Positions 36,116-44,740 of a stretch of DNA of 64,000 bases are shown in pieces. A program made the translations under genes and the position numbers. The notes below the pieces were generated by a model that saw only the letters and a program-made list of their open reading frames with translations, was not told the origin of the DNA and ran no database searches. This stretch comes from Methylocystis sp. GTDB lineage: Bacteria; Pseudomonadota; Alphaproteobacteria; Rhizobiales; Beijerinckiaceae. Positions within the stretch are counted from its first letter, which is position 1, and each line of letters starts with the position of its first letter. The stretch is from assembly GCA_002929055.1 (NCBI GenBank), contig PERY01000001.1:152855-216854 (forward strand), written 5' to 3'.

Positions 36116-36997
36116 ATGACCAAGTTTCCTGTCGCCGCCGGCATTGCGCTGGCTCTCGTCGCCGGTTCGGCGCTCGCCGCCGACCTTCCGACGCGCAAGG
36201 CCCCGCCGGCCTATATCCCGCCGCCGCCCGTGTTCAGCTGGACCGGCCTCTATGGCGGTGTGAACGTCGGCTACGGCTTCGGCGACGGCACCATCTCGAA
36301 CGGCGGCTGGGCTTACATCTCACCGGCCGTCGGCGGCGGTCTTCCTGCGGGCGGCCTCTGGAACGTCCCCAACAATCTCAACGGCGTGACCGGCGGCGGC
36401 CAGATCGGCTACAACTATCAGTTCTCGCCCTGGTTCGTCATCGGCCTCGAGGCTGACGTTCAGGCCGCCGACATCCGTTCGGGCGGCACGGGCGCTGTCG
36501 GCGCCGCCCTTTCGGCCGTTCCTTTCGGCCCCCACTTCGCGTCGGTCAACGCCTCGCATCGCGTCGATTGGTGGGGCACGGTTCGCGGCCGTGTCGGCGT
36601 GACCATGCCGTCCTGGCCCAATCTCATGGTCTACGGCACGGGCGGCTTCGCCTATGGCGCCGTGAACCGCACGGTCAGCATGGTTGACGTCTTCACGGCG
36701 GGCGGCGCCGTCTCCGGCGGCGGCATCTTCGACAATACGCAGACGGGCTGGACCGCTGGCGGCGGCGTCGAATACACCCCGATGGCCTTCCCGTCCTGGT
36801 CGCTCAAGGTCGAGTATCTTTACACCGACCTCGGCTCGTCGCGCGTTCCGTTCCTGGGCGTCTTCACCGCTCCCGTCAACGGCCCGAACTTCGCAGCGGA
36901 GGACGTGGTCAGCACCCGCTTCCACACCGTCCGCGCTGGCGTGAACTGGCATTTCAACCCGTTCGCCCCGTCGGCGCCGGTGCTCGCGAAATACTAA
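36116..36997 (+). CDS. Outer-membrane beta-barrel protein, Omp25/Omp31-like
   Basis: A 293-residue protein with a signal peptide ending AGSALAADLP, a Pro-rich spacer (APPAYIPPPPVFSWTG) and LYGGVNVGYGFGDGT, the usual opening of rhizobial and Brucella Omp25/31-type eight-stranded barrels. Alternating aromatic strands such as VDWWGTVRGRVGV, LMVYGTGGFAYG and WSLKVEYLYTDLG follow, with a terminal NWHFNP strand. The last residues APVLAKY extend past the final barrel strand. GGGGG lies before the ATG and a strong terminator follows, consistent with an abundant single-gene transcript. Confidence 0.9.
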   Translation: MTKFPVAAGIALALVAGSALAADLPTRKAPPAYIPPPPVFSWTGLYGGVNVGYGFGDGTISNGGWAYISPAVGGGLPAGGLWNVPNNLNGVTGGGQIGYNYQFSPWFVIGLEADVQAADIRSGGTGAVGAALSAVPFGPHFASVNASHRVDWWGTVRGRVGVTMPSWPNLMVYGTGGFAYGAVNRTVSMVDVFTAGGAVSGGGIFDNTQTGWTAGGGVEYTPMAFPSWSLKVEYLYTDLGSSRVPFLGVFTAPVNGPNFAAEDVVSTRFHTVRAGVNWHFNPFAPSAPVLAKY

Positions 36998-37026
36998 GCG
37001 TTTCGCTTCATTGCGGAATTGGAGAG

Positions 37027-37055
37027 CCCGGCCCTTGTGGCCGGGTTTTCTTTTT
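37027..37055 (+). terminator. Rho-independent terminator of the OMP gene
   Basis: A CCCGGCC / GGCCGGG stem with a CTTGT loop is followed by TTTTCTTTTT. It is 30 bases downstream of the barrel-protein stop codon. Confidence 0.9.
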
Positions 37056-37268
37056 GATTCGAGGGGCCTTTTGCCGCATCCCGCGCGCTGGAATGACATG
37101 GACGCGCTTGCCGCCCCGCTTTACAAGGGCCCAATCCCTTTCAGCGCATGGGGATAAGCGCCGCCGCGGCGCGGCTGCGCATGGCGCCGGACCTGACCGG
37201 ATGTTAACCGTGCAAGGGACATCGCTAGGGACATTGGCCCGAAGCGCCGGGGAGAGCGACCGCACGAA

Positions 37269-38459
37269 ATGTCTGGCAGAGCGTCCCTCCTCCTCGCGAT
37301 CGTCGTGAGCCTCGCCGTCGGCGCCGCGCTGCCCGGTCTCTTCGGGAAGCTGCGCGGACCTGCGGCGCCCGCCGACGCCGGCGGAGAGTCCAGCGTCCCC
37401 GCCGAAGTGGACGGCCTCGTCAAACTCTCGCCCGAGCAGATCGAGGCCTCGAAGATCGGGACACTCGTCGCCGGCGGCGGCGTTCTCAAGCGCCAGATCA
37501 CCGTGCCGGCGTCAGTCAAGCCCGACCCCGACCATCTCGCCCGCGTCGCCTCCAAAGTCTCCGGCGTCGTCGCGGAAATGCGCAAGAAGCTCGGCGACGA
37601 GGTCGCGAAGAACGAGACGGTTGCGGTCATCGATTCGCGGGAGGTCGCCGACGCCAAGAGCGAATATCTCGCTGCGCTCGCCAATTTCGATCTGCAATCC
37701 AAGCTCTTCACGCGCGAGAAGGGACTCTTCGAAAAGAAGATCACCGCAGAGCAACTGTTTCTGAAGGCCAAGGCGACTTTCACCGAGGCCAGGCTGCGTC
37801 TCGATCTTTCGCGTGGCAAGCTTGCCGCGCTCGATCTCTCCGAAAGCGAGATCGCCGCGCTGGCGAATCAGCCGATTTCGCGCCTGCGCGAAAAGGAGCT
37901 GCGCGCGCCGATCAAGGGACGGATCATCGAGCGTCTGGTTAATCTCGGGCAGCCGGTGACGGCTGAGAGCCAGATCTATGTGCTCGCCGATCTTTCCGAG
38001 GTCGAAGTCGAGCTCGCCGTGCCGATCGCCAGCCTCGCCAGCGTGCGCCGCGGACAGCCGGTTTTCCTCAAGACGCCGCAGGGCCGCACTCTCGAGGGCG
38101 TCGTGCGCATGATCAACGCGGTCCTCACGCCCGAGACTCGCACCGGCCATGTCGTCGCCATGTTTGCGAACCCTGATCAGCTTCTGCATCCCGGCGGCGT
38201 GCTCAATGCGGAAATCACGCTCGAGCAAAGTCCCGTGAAGGTTCTGGTCCCGCGCGGGGCCGTTCAACTCATCCACAACGAGCCAACTGTGTTCGTGCGT
38301 GTGAAGGACGGCTTCAGGAAGCGCGCTGTCGAATTGGGAGACGGCGACGAGGGTTTTGTGGAGATCGTAAAGGGCCTCGCGCCCGGCGAAACGATAGCGG
38401 TGGAAAACAGCTTCGTGCTGAAGGCCGAGGCGGGAAAAAGCGAAATCCCCGAGGAGTGA
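37269..38459 (+). CDS. Heavy-metal RND efflux periplasmic adaptor (CzcB/CusB type)
   Basis: A 396-residue protein with an N-terminal membrane anchor or signal (SLLLAIVVSLAVGAALPGLF). Domains in order: barrel-sandwich half (VASKVSGVVAEMRKKLGDEV), an alpha-helical hairpin (residues 130-200, rich in Lys, Leu and Glu), the second lipoyl half (ELRAPIKGRIIERLVNLGQPV), a beta barrel (VEVELAVPIASLASVRRGQ) and a membrane-proximal C-terminus. It bridges the inner-membrane pump and the TolC channel. It starts a three-gene operon, 13 bases before the pump gene. No metal-binding His-rich N-terminus is present. Confidence 0.93.
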   Translation: MSGRASLLLAIVVSLAVGAALPGLFGKLRGPAAPADAGGESSVPAEVDGLVKLSPEQIEASKIGTLVAGGGVLKRQITVPASVKPDPDHLARVASKVSGVVAEMRKKLGDEVAKNETVAVIDSREVADAKSEYLAALANFDLQSKLFTREKGLFEKKITAEQLFLKAKATFTEARLRLDLSRGKLAALDLSESEIAALANQPISRLREKELRAPIKGRIIERLVNLGQPVTAESQIYVLADLSEVEVELAVPIASLASVRRGQPVFLKTPQGRTLEGVVRMINAVLTPETRTGHVVAMFANPDQLLHPGGVLNAEITLEQSPVKVLVPRGAVQLIHNEPTVFVRVKDGFRKRAVELGDGDEGFVEIVKGLAPGETIAVENSFVLKAEAGKSEIPEE

Positions 38460-38472
38460 CGGCTCAAAGATC

Positions 38473-41400
38473 ATGATGCAGCGGATCATCGCCTTTTCGG
38501 TCCATAGCCGCTGGCTGGTCGTGCTGCTGGTCGCGCTCGTCGGCGCGTTCGGCGTATGGGCGCTCGCGCATCTGCCGATCGACGCCGTTCCGGACATCAC
38601 CAACAATCAGGTGCAGATCAACGCCCGCGCGCCCGCCCTTTCCGCCTTCGAGATGGAGAAGCAGGTCACCTATCCTATCGAGAACGCCCTCGCCGGCATT
38701 CCCGGCCTCGACTATACGCGCTCGCTCTCCCGCAATGGCTTCGCACAGGTGACCGCGGTTTTCGCCGACGGCGTCGACATATATTTCGCTCGCCAGCAGG
38801 TGAACGAGCGGATCGGGCAGGCGCGCGAGGATTTTCCGCCCTCGATCGAATTGCGCGTCGGCCCCATCGCGACGGGCCTGTCCGAGATCTACATGTGGAC
38901 GGTGCGCTACAGGGAGCCCCACGCGCTCGCGAAAGCCGGCGAGCCCGGCTGGCAGAAGGGCGGCGCCTATCTCACGCCGGAAGGCGCAGAACTGCGTACG
39001 GCGGTGGAGAAGGACTCCTATCTGCGCACAGTGCAGGACTGGATCATCCGCCCGCAGCTGCGCACCGTTCCGGGCGTGGCGGGCGTCGATTCGCTGGGCG
39101 GCTTCGTGCGCCAGTATCATGTGCAGCCCGACCCGGCGAAGCTGATGTCGCTGGGTCTTTCGTTCGGGGATCTCGCGCAGACGATCCAGAAAAACAACGT
39201 CAGCCGCGGCGCCGGCTATGTGGAGCGCAACGGCGAGGGCCTCGTCGTGCGCAGCGGCGGCCGCCTCGAGACCGTGGACGACATTGGCGCCGTCGTCGCC
39301 ACGACGCGAAACGGCGTGCCCGTGCGCGTGCGCGAGATCGCCAGCGTCGCGATCGGCAAGGAGCTGCGCACCGGCAGCGCCAGCATGAATGGCGAGGAGG
39401 TCGTCATCGGCACCGCCCTGATGCTCATCGGCGCCAACAGTCGCACCGTCTCCGCCGCCGTCGACGAGCGCATGAAGACCATCGTCAAATCGCTGCCGCC
39501 GGGCGTCGAGGTGAAGACGATCCTCAACCGCACGCTGCTTGTCGAGGCGACGATCAAGACCGTCGCGAAAAACCTTGCGGAAGGCGCCGCGCTCGTCATC
39601 CTCGTGCTCTTCGTCATGCTCGGCAATTTTCGCGCGGCGCTGGTGACGGCGACGGTCATCCCCGTGACGATGCTGTTTCTGGCCATCGGCATGTATGTCG
39701 GCAAGATCAGCGCCAATCTCATGAGCCTCGGCGCTCTCGACTTCGGACTCATCGCCGACGGCGCCATCATCGTCGCGGAGAACAGCCTGCGCCGCCTTTC
39801 CGAGAGGCGGCAGATCGCCGGCCGTCCGCTCACCGCCGCCGAGCGGCATCAGACGGTCATCGACGCCGCTGTCGAGATGCGGCGGCCGACTGTCTACGGC
39901 CAGGCCATCATCATCCTCGTCTATCTGCCGATCCTGAGCTTTTCGGGCGTCGAGGGAAAGATGTTCCATCCGATGGCGATGACCGTGATCATCGCGCTGC
40001 TGTCGGAGTTTGTCCTCTCGCTCACCTTCTTCCCGGCGATGATCGCGCTCTTCGTTTCCGGGGGCGAGGAGGAGCATGAAAACAGGATCGTGAGCTGGCT
40101 GAAACGCGTCTACGAACCCCTCCTGCGTTTCGCCATGAACGCGCCCGTGCGGGTGATGATGATCGGGGCGGGCTCCTTCGTCTTCGCCGTGCTTCTCTAC
40201 ATGAGCCTCGGGCAGGAGTTCATCCCCAAGCTCGACGAGAAGAATCTCGCCATGCAGGCGAACCGCATCCCGAGCACGTCGCTGACGCAGTCCACGGCAA
40301 TGCAGCTCGACATCGAGAATGCGATACGCGCCTTGCCGCAGGTGGATTACGTCTTCTCCAAGACCGGCACGGCGGAGGTCGCGACGGACCCGATGCCGCC
40401 CAATCTCACCGACACATTCATCATGCTGAAGCCGGAAGAGAAGTGGCCAGATCCACATCTTCCCAAGGACAGGCTGATCGAAGACATCGACGCGAAGATC
40501 GAGCAGCTCCCCGGCAACGCCTATGAATTCTCGCAGCCGATCCAGCTGCGCTTCAACGAACTGCTTGCCGGCGTGCGCGGCGACATCGCCGTGAAGGTCT
40601 TCGGCGAAGATTTCGACGCCATGCTGAAGGCCGCCAATCACATCGCCGCGATCCTGCGCGCGACGCCCGGCGCGGCCGATGTCAAGGTCGAGCAGGTTAC
40701 GGGGCTGCCCGTGCTGGACATCAAGGTCGACAAGAACGCCATCGCCCGCTACGGCATCAGCCTCGGCGCCGTGCAGGATACGATTGGCGCGGCGATCGGC
40801 GGCGAGCCTGCTGGCATGATTTTCGAAGGCGACCGTCGCTTCCCGATTTTCGTGCGGCTGCGCGACAATCTGCGCGAAGACGCCGGCGCGCTGGAGACCA
40901 TACCCGTCTCTTTGCCGCCGGACGCGCAGGGCCACGCCCCCACGGTGCAGCTGAAACAGGTTGCGAGCTTTTCGACAGTCGACGGCCAGAACCAGATCTC
41001 GCGCGAGAACGGCAAGCGTCGTGTTGTCGTCAGCGCCAATGTGCGGGGGCGCGACATTGCTTCCGTCGTGACCGAAGCGCGCGCCAAAGTCGACGCCAAG
41101 GTGCAGATTCCGCCCGGCTACTGGATCGAATGGGGCGGGCAGTTCGAAAATCTCGCGGCGGCGCGCGCGCGGCTGATGATTGTCGTGCCGGTTTGCTTTT
41201 TCGTGATCTTTCTTCTGCTCTATTCGGCCCTCGGCTCGGCGCGCGACGCGCTGCTCGTCTTCACCGCCGTGCCGCTCGCTCTCTCGGGCGGCGTGCTGGC
41301 GCTGTGGCTGCGCGGCATGCCGATGTCGGTCTCGGCGGCTGTCGGCTTCATCGCGCTGTCCGGCGTCGCCGTGCTCAACGGCCTCGTCATGCGCACCTAT

Positions 41401-41691
41401 ATCCATCAGCTCATGGTGAGCGGCATGGCGGAGCGCGAGGCGATCTTCAAAGGCGCCATGACGCGTCTGCGCCCCGTCATCATGACGGCGCTTGTCGCCT
41501 CTCTGGGTTTCGTGCCGATGGCGCTTGCGACATCCACGGGCGCGGAAGTGCAGCGGCCCATCGCGACCGTCGTCATCGGCGGCCTCATCAGCGCCACGCT
41601 TTTGACGCTCGTCGTGCTGCCCGCGCTCTACGCCTTTTTCGGAGAGGATCAGGCGTCTCTCGCCGCTGCGCGTGCAAGGGAGGCGGCGTGA
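38473..41691 (+). CDS. CzcA/CusA family heavy-metal RND efflux pump
   Basis: A 1072-residue inner-membrane transporter with 12 membrane helices and two large periplasmic loops. AVPDITNNQVQINARAPALS and YTRSLSRNGFAQVTAVFADG near the N-terminus are HME-RND landmarks. Helix 4 reads LGALDFGLIADGAIIVAENS, preserving the DFG-x3-DGA-x4-EN pattern whose acidic residues carry protons in CzcA. The pump exports divalent (Co, Zn, Cd) or monovalent (Cu, Ag) cations; which one cannot be told, though the two-Asp-one-Glu set matches the divalent group. Its GTGA stop overlap couples it to tolC. Confidence 0.96.
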   Translation: MMQRIIAFSVHSRWLVVLLVALVGAFGVWALAHLPIDAVPDITNNQVQINARAPALSAFEMEKQVTYPIENALAGIPGLDYTRSLSRNGFAQVTAVFADGVDIYFARQQVNERIGQAREDFPPSIELRVGPIATGLSEIYMWTVRYREPHALAKAGEPGWQKGGAYLTPEGAELRTAVEKDSYLRTVQDWIIRPQLRTVPGVAGVDSLGGFVRQYHVQPDPAKLMSLGLSFGDLAQTIQKNNVSRGAGYVERNGEGLVVRSGGRLETVDDIGAVVATTRNGVPVRVREIASVAIGKELRTGSASMNGEEVVIGTALMLIGANSRTVSAAVDERMKTIVKSLPPGVEVKTILNRTLLVEATIKTVAKNLAEGAALVILVLFVMLGNFRAALVTATVIPVTMLFLAIGMYVGKISANLMSLGALDFGLIADGAIIVAENSLRRLSERRQIAGRPLTAAERHQTVIDAAVEMRRPTVYGQAIIILVYLPILSFSGVEGKMFHPMAMTVIIALLSEFVLSLTFFPAMIALFVSGGEEEHENRIVSWLKRVYEPLLRFAMNAPVRVMMIGAGSFVFAVLLYMSLGQEFIPKLDEKNLAMQANRIPSTSLTQSTAMQLDIENAIRALPQVDYVFSKTGTAEVATDPMPPNLTDTFIMLKPEEKWPDPHLPKDRLIEDIDAKIEQLPGNAYEFSQPIQLRFNELLAGVRGDIAVKVFGEDFDAMLKAANHIAAILRATPGAADVKVEQVTGLPVLDIKVDKNAIARYGISLGAVQDTIGAAIGGEPAGMIFEGDRRFPIFVRLRDNLREDAGALETIPVSLPPDAQGHAPTVQLKQVASFSTVDGQNQISRENGKRRVVVSANVRGRDIASVVTEARAKVDAKVQIPPGYWIEWGGQFENLAAARARLMIVVPVCFFVIFLLLYSALGSARDALLVFTAVPLALSGGVLALWLRGMPMSVSAAVGFIALSGVAVLNGLVMRTYIHQLMVSGMAEREAIFKGAMTRLRPVIMTALVASLGFVPMALATSTGAEVQRPIATVVIGGLISATLLTLVVLPALYAFFGEDQASLAAARAREAA

Positions 41692-43097
41692 GGAAAGAGC
41701 GCAGCGCCCTGCTCCTCGCGCTTTGCGCTCTCTCGTCGCCCGCGCATGCGGAGACGCTGAATGGCGCATTGCTGCGCGCCTATGGCGCCAGCCCGGTGCT
41801 CAACTCTTCCCGCGCGGGCCTGCGGGCGCTCGACGAAAAAGTCCCGCAGGCGCTCTCTACCATGCGGCCGCGCGCAAGCGCCGGCGCCTTCCTCGGCGCG
41901 CAGCAGAACCGCAACGTCCAGCGGCAGCTCGACATCGACCTCAACGATCCCACGGCGACCGCCAACACCAAGAGCATACAGTCTGGCGGCAGCGTCCCGC
42001 GGTCCGCCAGTTTCGCGATCGAACAGCCGGTCTTCGACGGCTTCAAATCGCAGAACGCCACACGCGCCGCGGAATCGGGCGTCTTTGCGGGCCGCGAACG
42101 GTTGCGCCTCACGGAGCAGCGCGTCCTGTTCGCCGCCGTTTCCGCCTATATGAACGTCCTGCGCGACACCGCCGCGCTGAAATTGCAGGAGAACAACGTC
42201 GCCGTTCTCGCCGAGCAACTGCGCCAGACCAAAGAACGCTACAACTATGGCCAGATCACCCTGACCGACGTTGCGCAGGCGGAGGCCCGCCTCGCCGCCG
42301 GCCAGTCGCTCATCGGGCAGGCGCGCGCAAACCTCGAAGCCAGCATCGGCGCCTATCGCCAGACCATCGGCGTGGACCCGAAAAAGCTTTCGCCCGGCAA
42401 TCCTGTCGATCGCCTGTTGCCGAAGACGCGCGAGGAGGCCGAGCGCGTCGCGCAGGCCGAGCATCCCGTCATTCTCGCCGCGCTGCATGACGCCGACGCC
42501 GCCGACATCGACATCAAGGTCATCGAGTCGGATTTCATGCCGAAGCTCTCGATCGTCGGCAACGTCTTCACGCAGACCGACATCTCCGGCATCTACAATC
42601 GCAACATCGGCGCGTCGATCGGCGGGCGACTCAACGTGCCGCTTTACGATGGCGGGATCACCTCCTCGCAAACGCGGGAGGCAAAAGAGCTCGCCGGCCA
42701 GCGGCGCCTCGACGTCGATGTCGCCCGCGCCGATCTTCTCGCCCTGGTGCGCGCCAATTGGGGCGCGCTGCAAGCCGCCAAAATCCAGATCGCCGCGGCG
42801 CAGACCCAGATCGCCGCCGCCGAACGCGCGCTCTACGGCGTGCGCGAAGAGGCCAAGGCCGGCCAGCGCACGACGCTCGACATCCTGAATGCGCAGCAGG
42901 AATTGCTGAACGCCCGCATCGGCCTGATCTTCGCCCAGCGCGAACGCGTCGTCGCATCCTACGCCGTGCTCGCCGCAATGGGGCGGCTCTCGACGCAGGC
43001 GCTGCATCTTGGGGAAGCGCGCTATGACCCCGCGGTCCATTTCGAGCAGGTGAAGGACAGTTGGGGCGGGATCGAAACCCCCGATGCGGGGCGTTGA
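41688..43097 (+). CDS. TolC-family outer-membrane channel protein
   Basis: GTG 41688 overlaps the pump stop codon; 469 residues with a signal peptide ending SSPAHAETLNGAL. It carries two TolC/OEP repeats: FAIEQPVFDGFKSQNATRAAESGV and, in the second half, GGRLNVPLYDGGITSSQTREAKEL. The LKQTKERYNYGQ-like stretch (RQTKERYNYGQITLTDVAQAEARL) and KAGQRTTLDILNAQQELLNARI are characteristic of the classical TolC subfamily used with type I secretion and RND pumps, rather than the CzcC subfamily usual for metal pumps. As the third gene of the operon it completes the tripartite efflux system. Confidence 0.94.
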   Translation: MRKERSALLLALCALSSPAHAETLNGALLRAYGASPVLNSSRAGLRALDEKVPQALSTMRPRASAGAFLGAQQNRNVQRQLDIDLNDPTATANTKSIQSGGSVPRSASFAIEQPVFDGFKSQNATRAAESGVFAGRERLRLTEQRVLFAAVSAYMNVLRDTAALKLQENNVAVLAEQLRQTKERYNYGQITLTDVAQAEARLAAGQSLIGQARANLEASIGAYRQTIGVDPKKLSPGNPVDRLLPKTREEAERVAQAEHPVILAALHDADAADIDIKVIESDFMPKLSIVGNVFTQTDISGIYNRNIGASIGGRLNVPLYDGGITSSQTREAKELAGQRRLDVDVARADLLALVRANWGALQAAKIQIAAAQTQIAAAERALYGVREEAKAGQRTTLDILNAQQELLNARIGLIFAQRERVVASYAVLAAMGRLSTQALHLGEARYDPAVHFEQVKDSWGGIETPDAGR

Positions 43098-43170
43098 CGA
43101 CTTTTCGCACAAAGCGATTTACACTGCGCGCCAATCGCCGCTCACGTGGCGCAACAATAGAGGAATCGTC

Positions 43171-43653
43171 ATGCGAGGCGCTTATCTGAAACTTTTCGCC
43201 CTTGCGCTCGTCGCCGCGCCCCTGACCGCGGGACCGGCGCAGGCCATTTGCTGGCTCGGCTGTCCGGACCCGACAGAGGAGCAGGCCAAGAAAATTCTGG
43301 AGAATCTTCTCAAGCAGCGCTTCGACAAGCCGGCCAGGATTCTCGAATTCAAGCAGACGATGGCCGAGAAGCTCGAGATGCACGCCACGGGCGAGAAGGG
43401 CTATGAAATCTTTTTCAGCGCCAAGGTCGCCTTCCCGGAAGGCGCCAATCTCGAGTGCAAGCCCGACGACGCCGGAACGTTCAAGGAAGGCTGCTCGCCG
43501 AGCAAGCATTACGTCACGGCGCCGAGGAGCGCCGATCCGAAAGGCAAGCAATATGTCGCGCCGGGGGAAACGGTGACCTTCGAAGAGGAATATCGCTTCT
43601 ACGAAGACCCCAAGGGCTGGAAAGGTCCGGACGGCGCCGTCTATTCGCAGTAA
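43171..43653 (+). CDS. Exported protein of unknown function
   Basis: Start at ATG 43171 (after GAGGAAT) gives 160 residues with a signal peptide, MRGAYLKLFALALVAAPLTAGPAQAICW. The mature protein begins CWLGCPDPTEEQAKKIL and has further Cys in NLECKPDDAGTFKEGCSPS, so two disulfides are likely. The rest is charged and beta-rich. No motif recognised. It may be transcribed after the efflux operon (73-base gap) or alone; a metal-related role would be a guess based on position only. Confidence 0.75.
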   Translation: MRGAYLKLFALALVAAPLTAGPAQAICWLGCPDPTEEQAKKILENLLKQRFDKPARILEFKQTMAEKLEMHATGEKGYEIFFSAKVAFPEGANLECKPDDAGTFKEGCSPSKHYVTAPRSADPKGKQYVAPGETVTFEEEYRFYEDPKGWKGPDGAVYSQ

Positions 43654-43654
43654 G

Positions 43655-43688
43655 CCAAAAATTATGGGCGCGCATGGACTGCGCGCCC
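43655..43688 (-). terminator. Terminator of small Cys-protein gene 1 (minus strand)
   Basis: On the minus strand GGGCGCGCA / TGCGCGCCC with a five-base loop is followed by ATAATTTTT. Its stem is identical to the stem of the terminator after the paralogous gene at 44346. Confidence 0.88.
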
Positions 43689-43735
43689 GTGAATTTGCAA
43701 ATCCTCTCCTTTTCGAGGAAGAGAGGCCGCCGCGA

Positions 43736-43990
43736 TTACTTCATCGGATGGCGCTTGTCGAGTTCCGAGCAGCCAGCCTTGGCGTTGCAGGCATAGAATT
43801 CCTCGTAGACCGTCGACCTCGTGTCCTGCACGCCGTTGTCGTTCTGGCGGCGGAGGAAGGCGTCTTCGCACTTTTCGGCGGCCGCCGCCTGCTTGTCCTC
43901 GTCGGCATTGCGGGTGTCGCAACCGGCGAAAGCAGGGGTCATCATGCCGGCAATCATGGCAGCCGCCGCAACGAAGGCGAATTTATTCAT
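43736..43990 (-). CDS. Small secreted Cys-containing protein, paralogue 1
   Basis: An 84-residue protein with a clear signal peptide (MNKFAFVAAAAMIAGMMTPAFAG). The mature part starts CDTRNADEDK and contains four cysteines in the order CDTR, KCED, ACNAK and GC. It is highly charged with no membrane span. The gene 44346-44579 encodes a similar protein on the same strand and has a matching terminator, so the pair arose by tandem duplication. I recognise no family; candidate roles such as metal buffering or periplasmic stress are speculation. Good RBS (GAGGAAACG) upstream. Confidence 0.8.
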   Translation of the reverse strand: MNKFAFVAAAAMIAGMMTPAFAGCDTRNADEDKQAAAAEKCEDAFLRRQNDNGVQDTRSTVYEEFYACNAKAGCSELDKRHPMK

Positions 43991-44271
43991 CTCTGCGTTT
44001 CCTCTTCTTCGATTTTGGGGTTTCTTGCTTGCGCAGGCGTAGTAGCCTCCCGCCCATTCAGTAACGGCCCCTCATAACGCGCAAAGCGGCGGGACGATGC
44101 GTGAAGAATTACGCTCTGTCAATTCGCGCGCTCGAAATATGCCGCTTTCCCCGCCCGAAAGGAGGCGGCGGGCGTATACCTGCGGCGATATGCGCAACGT
44201 GAATTCAGGGGTGTTTTCGCGCGGCGCCTTTTTCTTCGCATGGCGCCGCTCAAAGGATCAACCCTGGCGCC

Positions 44272-44301
44272 AAAAGAAAAGGGCGCGCAAACTGCGCGCC
44301 C
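44272..44301 (-). terminator. Terminator of small Cys-protein gene 2, within the 355-base gap between the paralogues
   Basis: On the minus strand GGGCGCGCA / TGCGCGCCC folds into a stem followed by TTTTCTTTT. The 355-base gap (43991-44345) otherwise holds the promoter of paralogue 1 and no gene that I can support. Confidence 0.88.
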
Positions 44302-44345
44302 TGTCCTGTCCTGTCCTGCGGCTCGCGCCGAGAGCGAAGGCGCCC

Positions 44346-44579
44346 TTAGAGATCCTTCGAATTCTCCGGGCAGCCGCACTTGGCGTCGCAGGCCTTCTTG
44401 TCGGCCTTAAGCTGGGCGTGGTCGGCCATCATGTCCTGCTTGTGGCGAACATAATTGTCTTCGCAGCCGAGCGCGCAAACGGCCTGATCGTCTTCCTTGC
44501 GCGTGTCGCAGCTCGCGAAGGCCGGCACGGTCATCGCCGCGAAGAGAGCAATGGCAGTGGCTATGGAGAACGTCTTCAT
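44346..44579 (-). CDS. Small secreted Cys-rich protein, paralogue 2
   Basis: A 77-residue protein with signal peptide MKTFSIATAIALFAAMTVPAFAS and a mature part of some 54 residues starting CDTRKEDDQAVCALGCEDNY. It has six cysteines against four in paralogue 1; the shared framework is CDTR, CED, AC-x-AK and GC. The two extra Cys (QAVC and AKC) could form a third disulfide or a metal site. RBS GAGGAAA precedes the ATG. Upstream is the acnA 3' end in the same direction. Function unknown. Confidence 0.82.
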   Translation of the reverse strand: MKTFSIATAIALFAAMTVPAFASCDTRKEDDQAVCALGCEDNYVRHKQDMMADHAQLKADKKACDAKCGCPENSKDL

Positions 44580-44740
44580 CCTGAGGTTTCCTCTATCGTC
44601 GTTTTGTTTATTGCTTGTTGCGCCGCGCCTCTACTCACTCCGCCAACCACGGCCGAATGGGAGCTCCCACGCTCGAGCGTCACGAAGATGTCGCAGGAAT
44701 TTTTGCTCGTCAACAGGCTCAACGGGGGTGCTGCGCTGTT

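Noticed and set aside
38464-41769. Minus-strand ORF of 1101 residues
   Set aside because: Complete antisense of the RND pump gene; composition is Arg/His/Asp-rich with no membrane spans or motifs.
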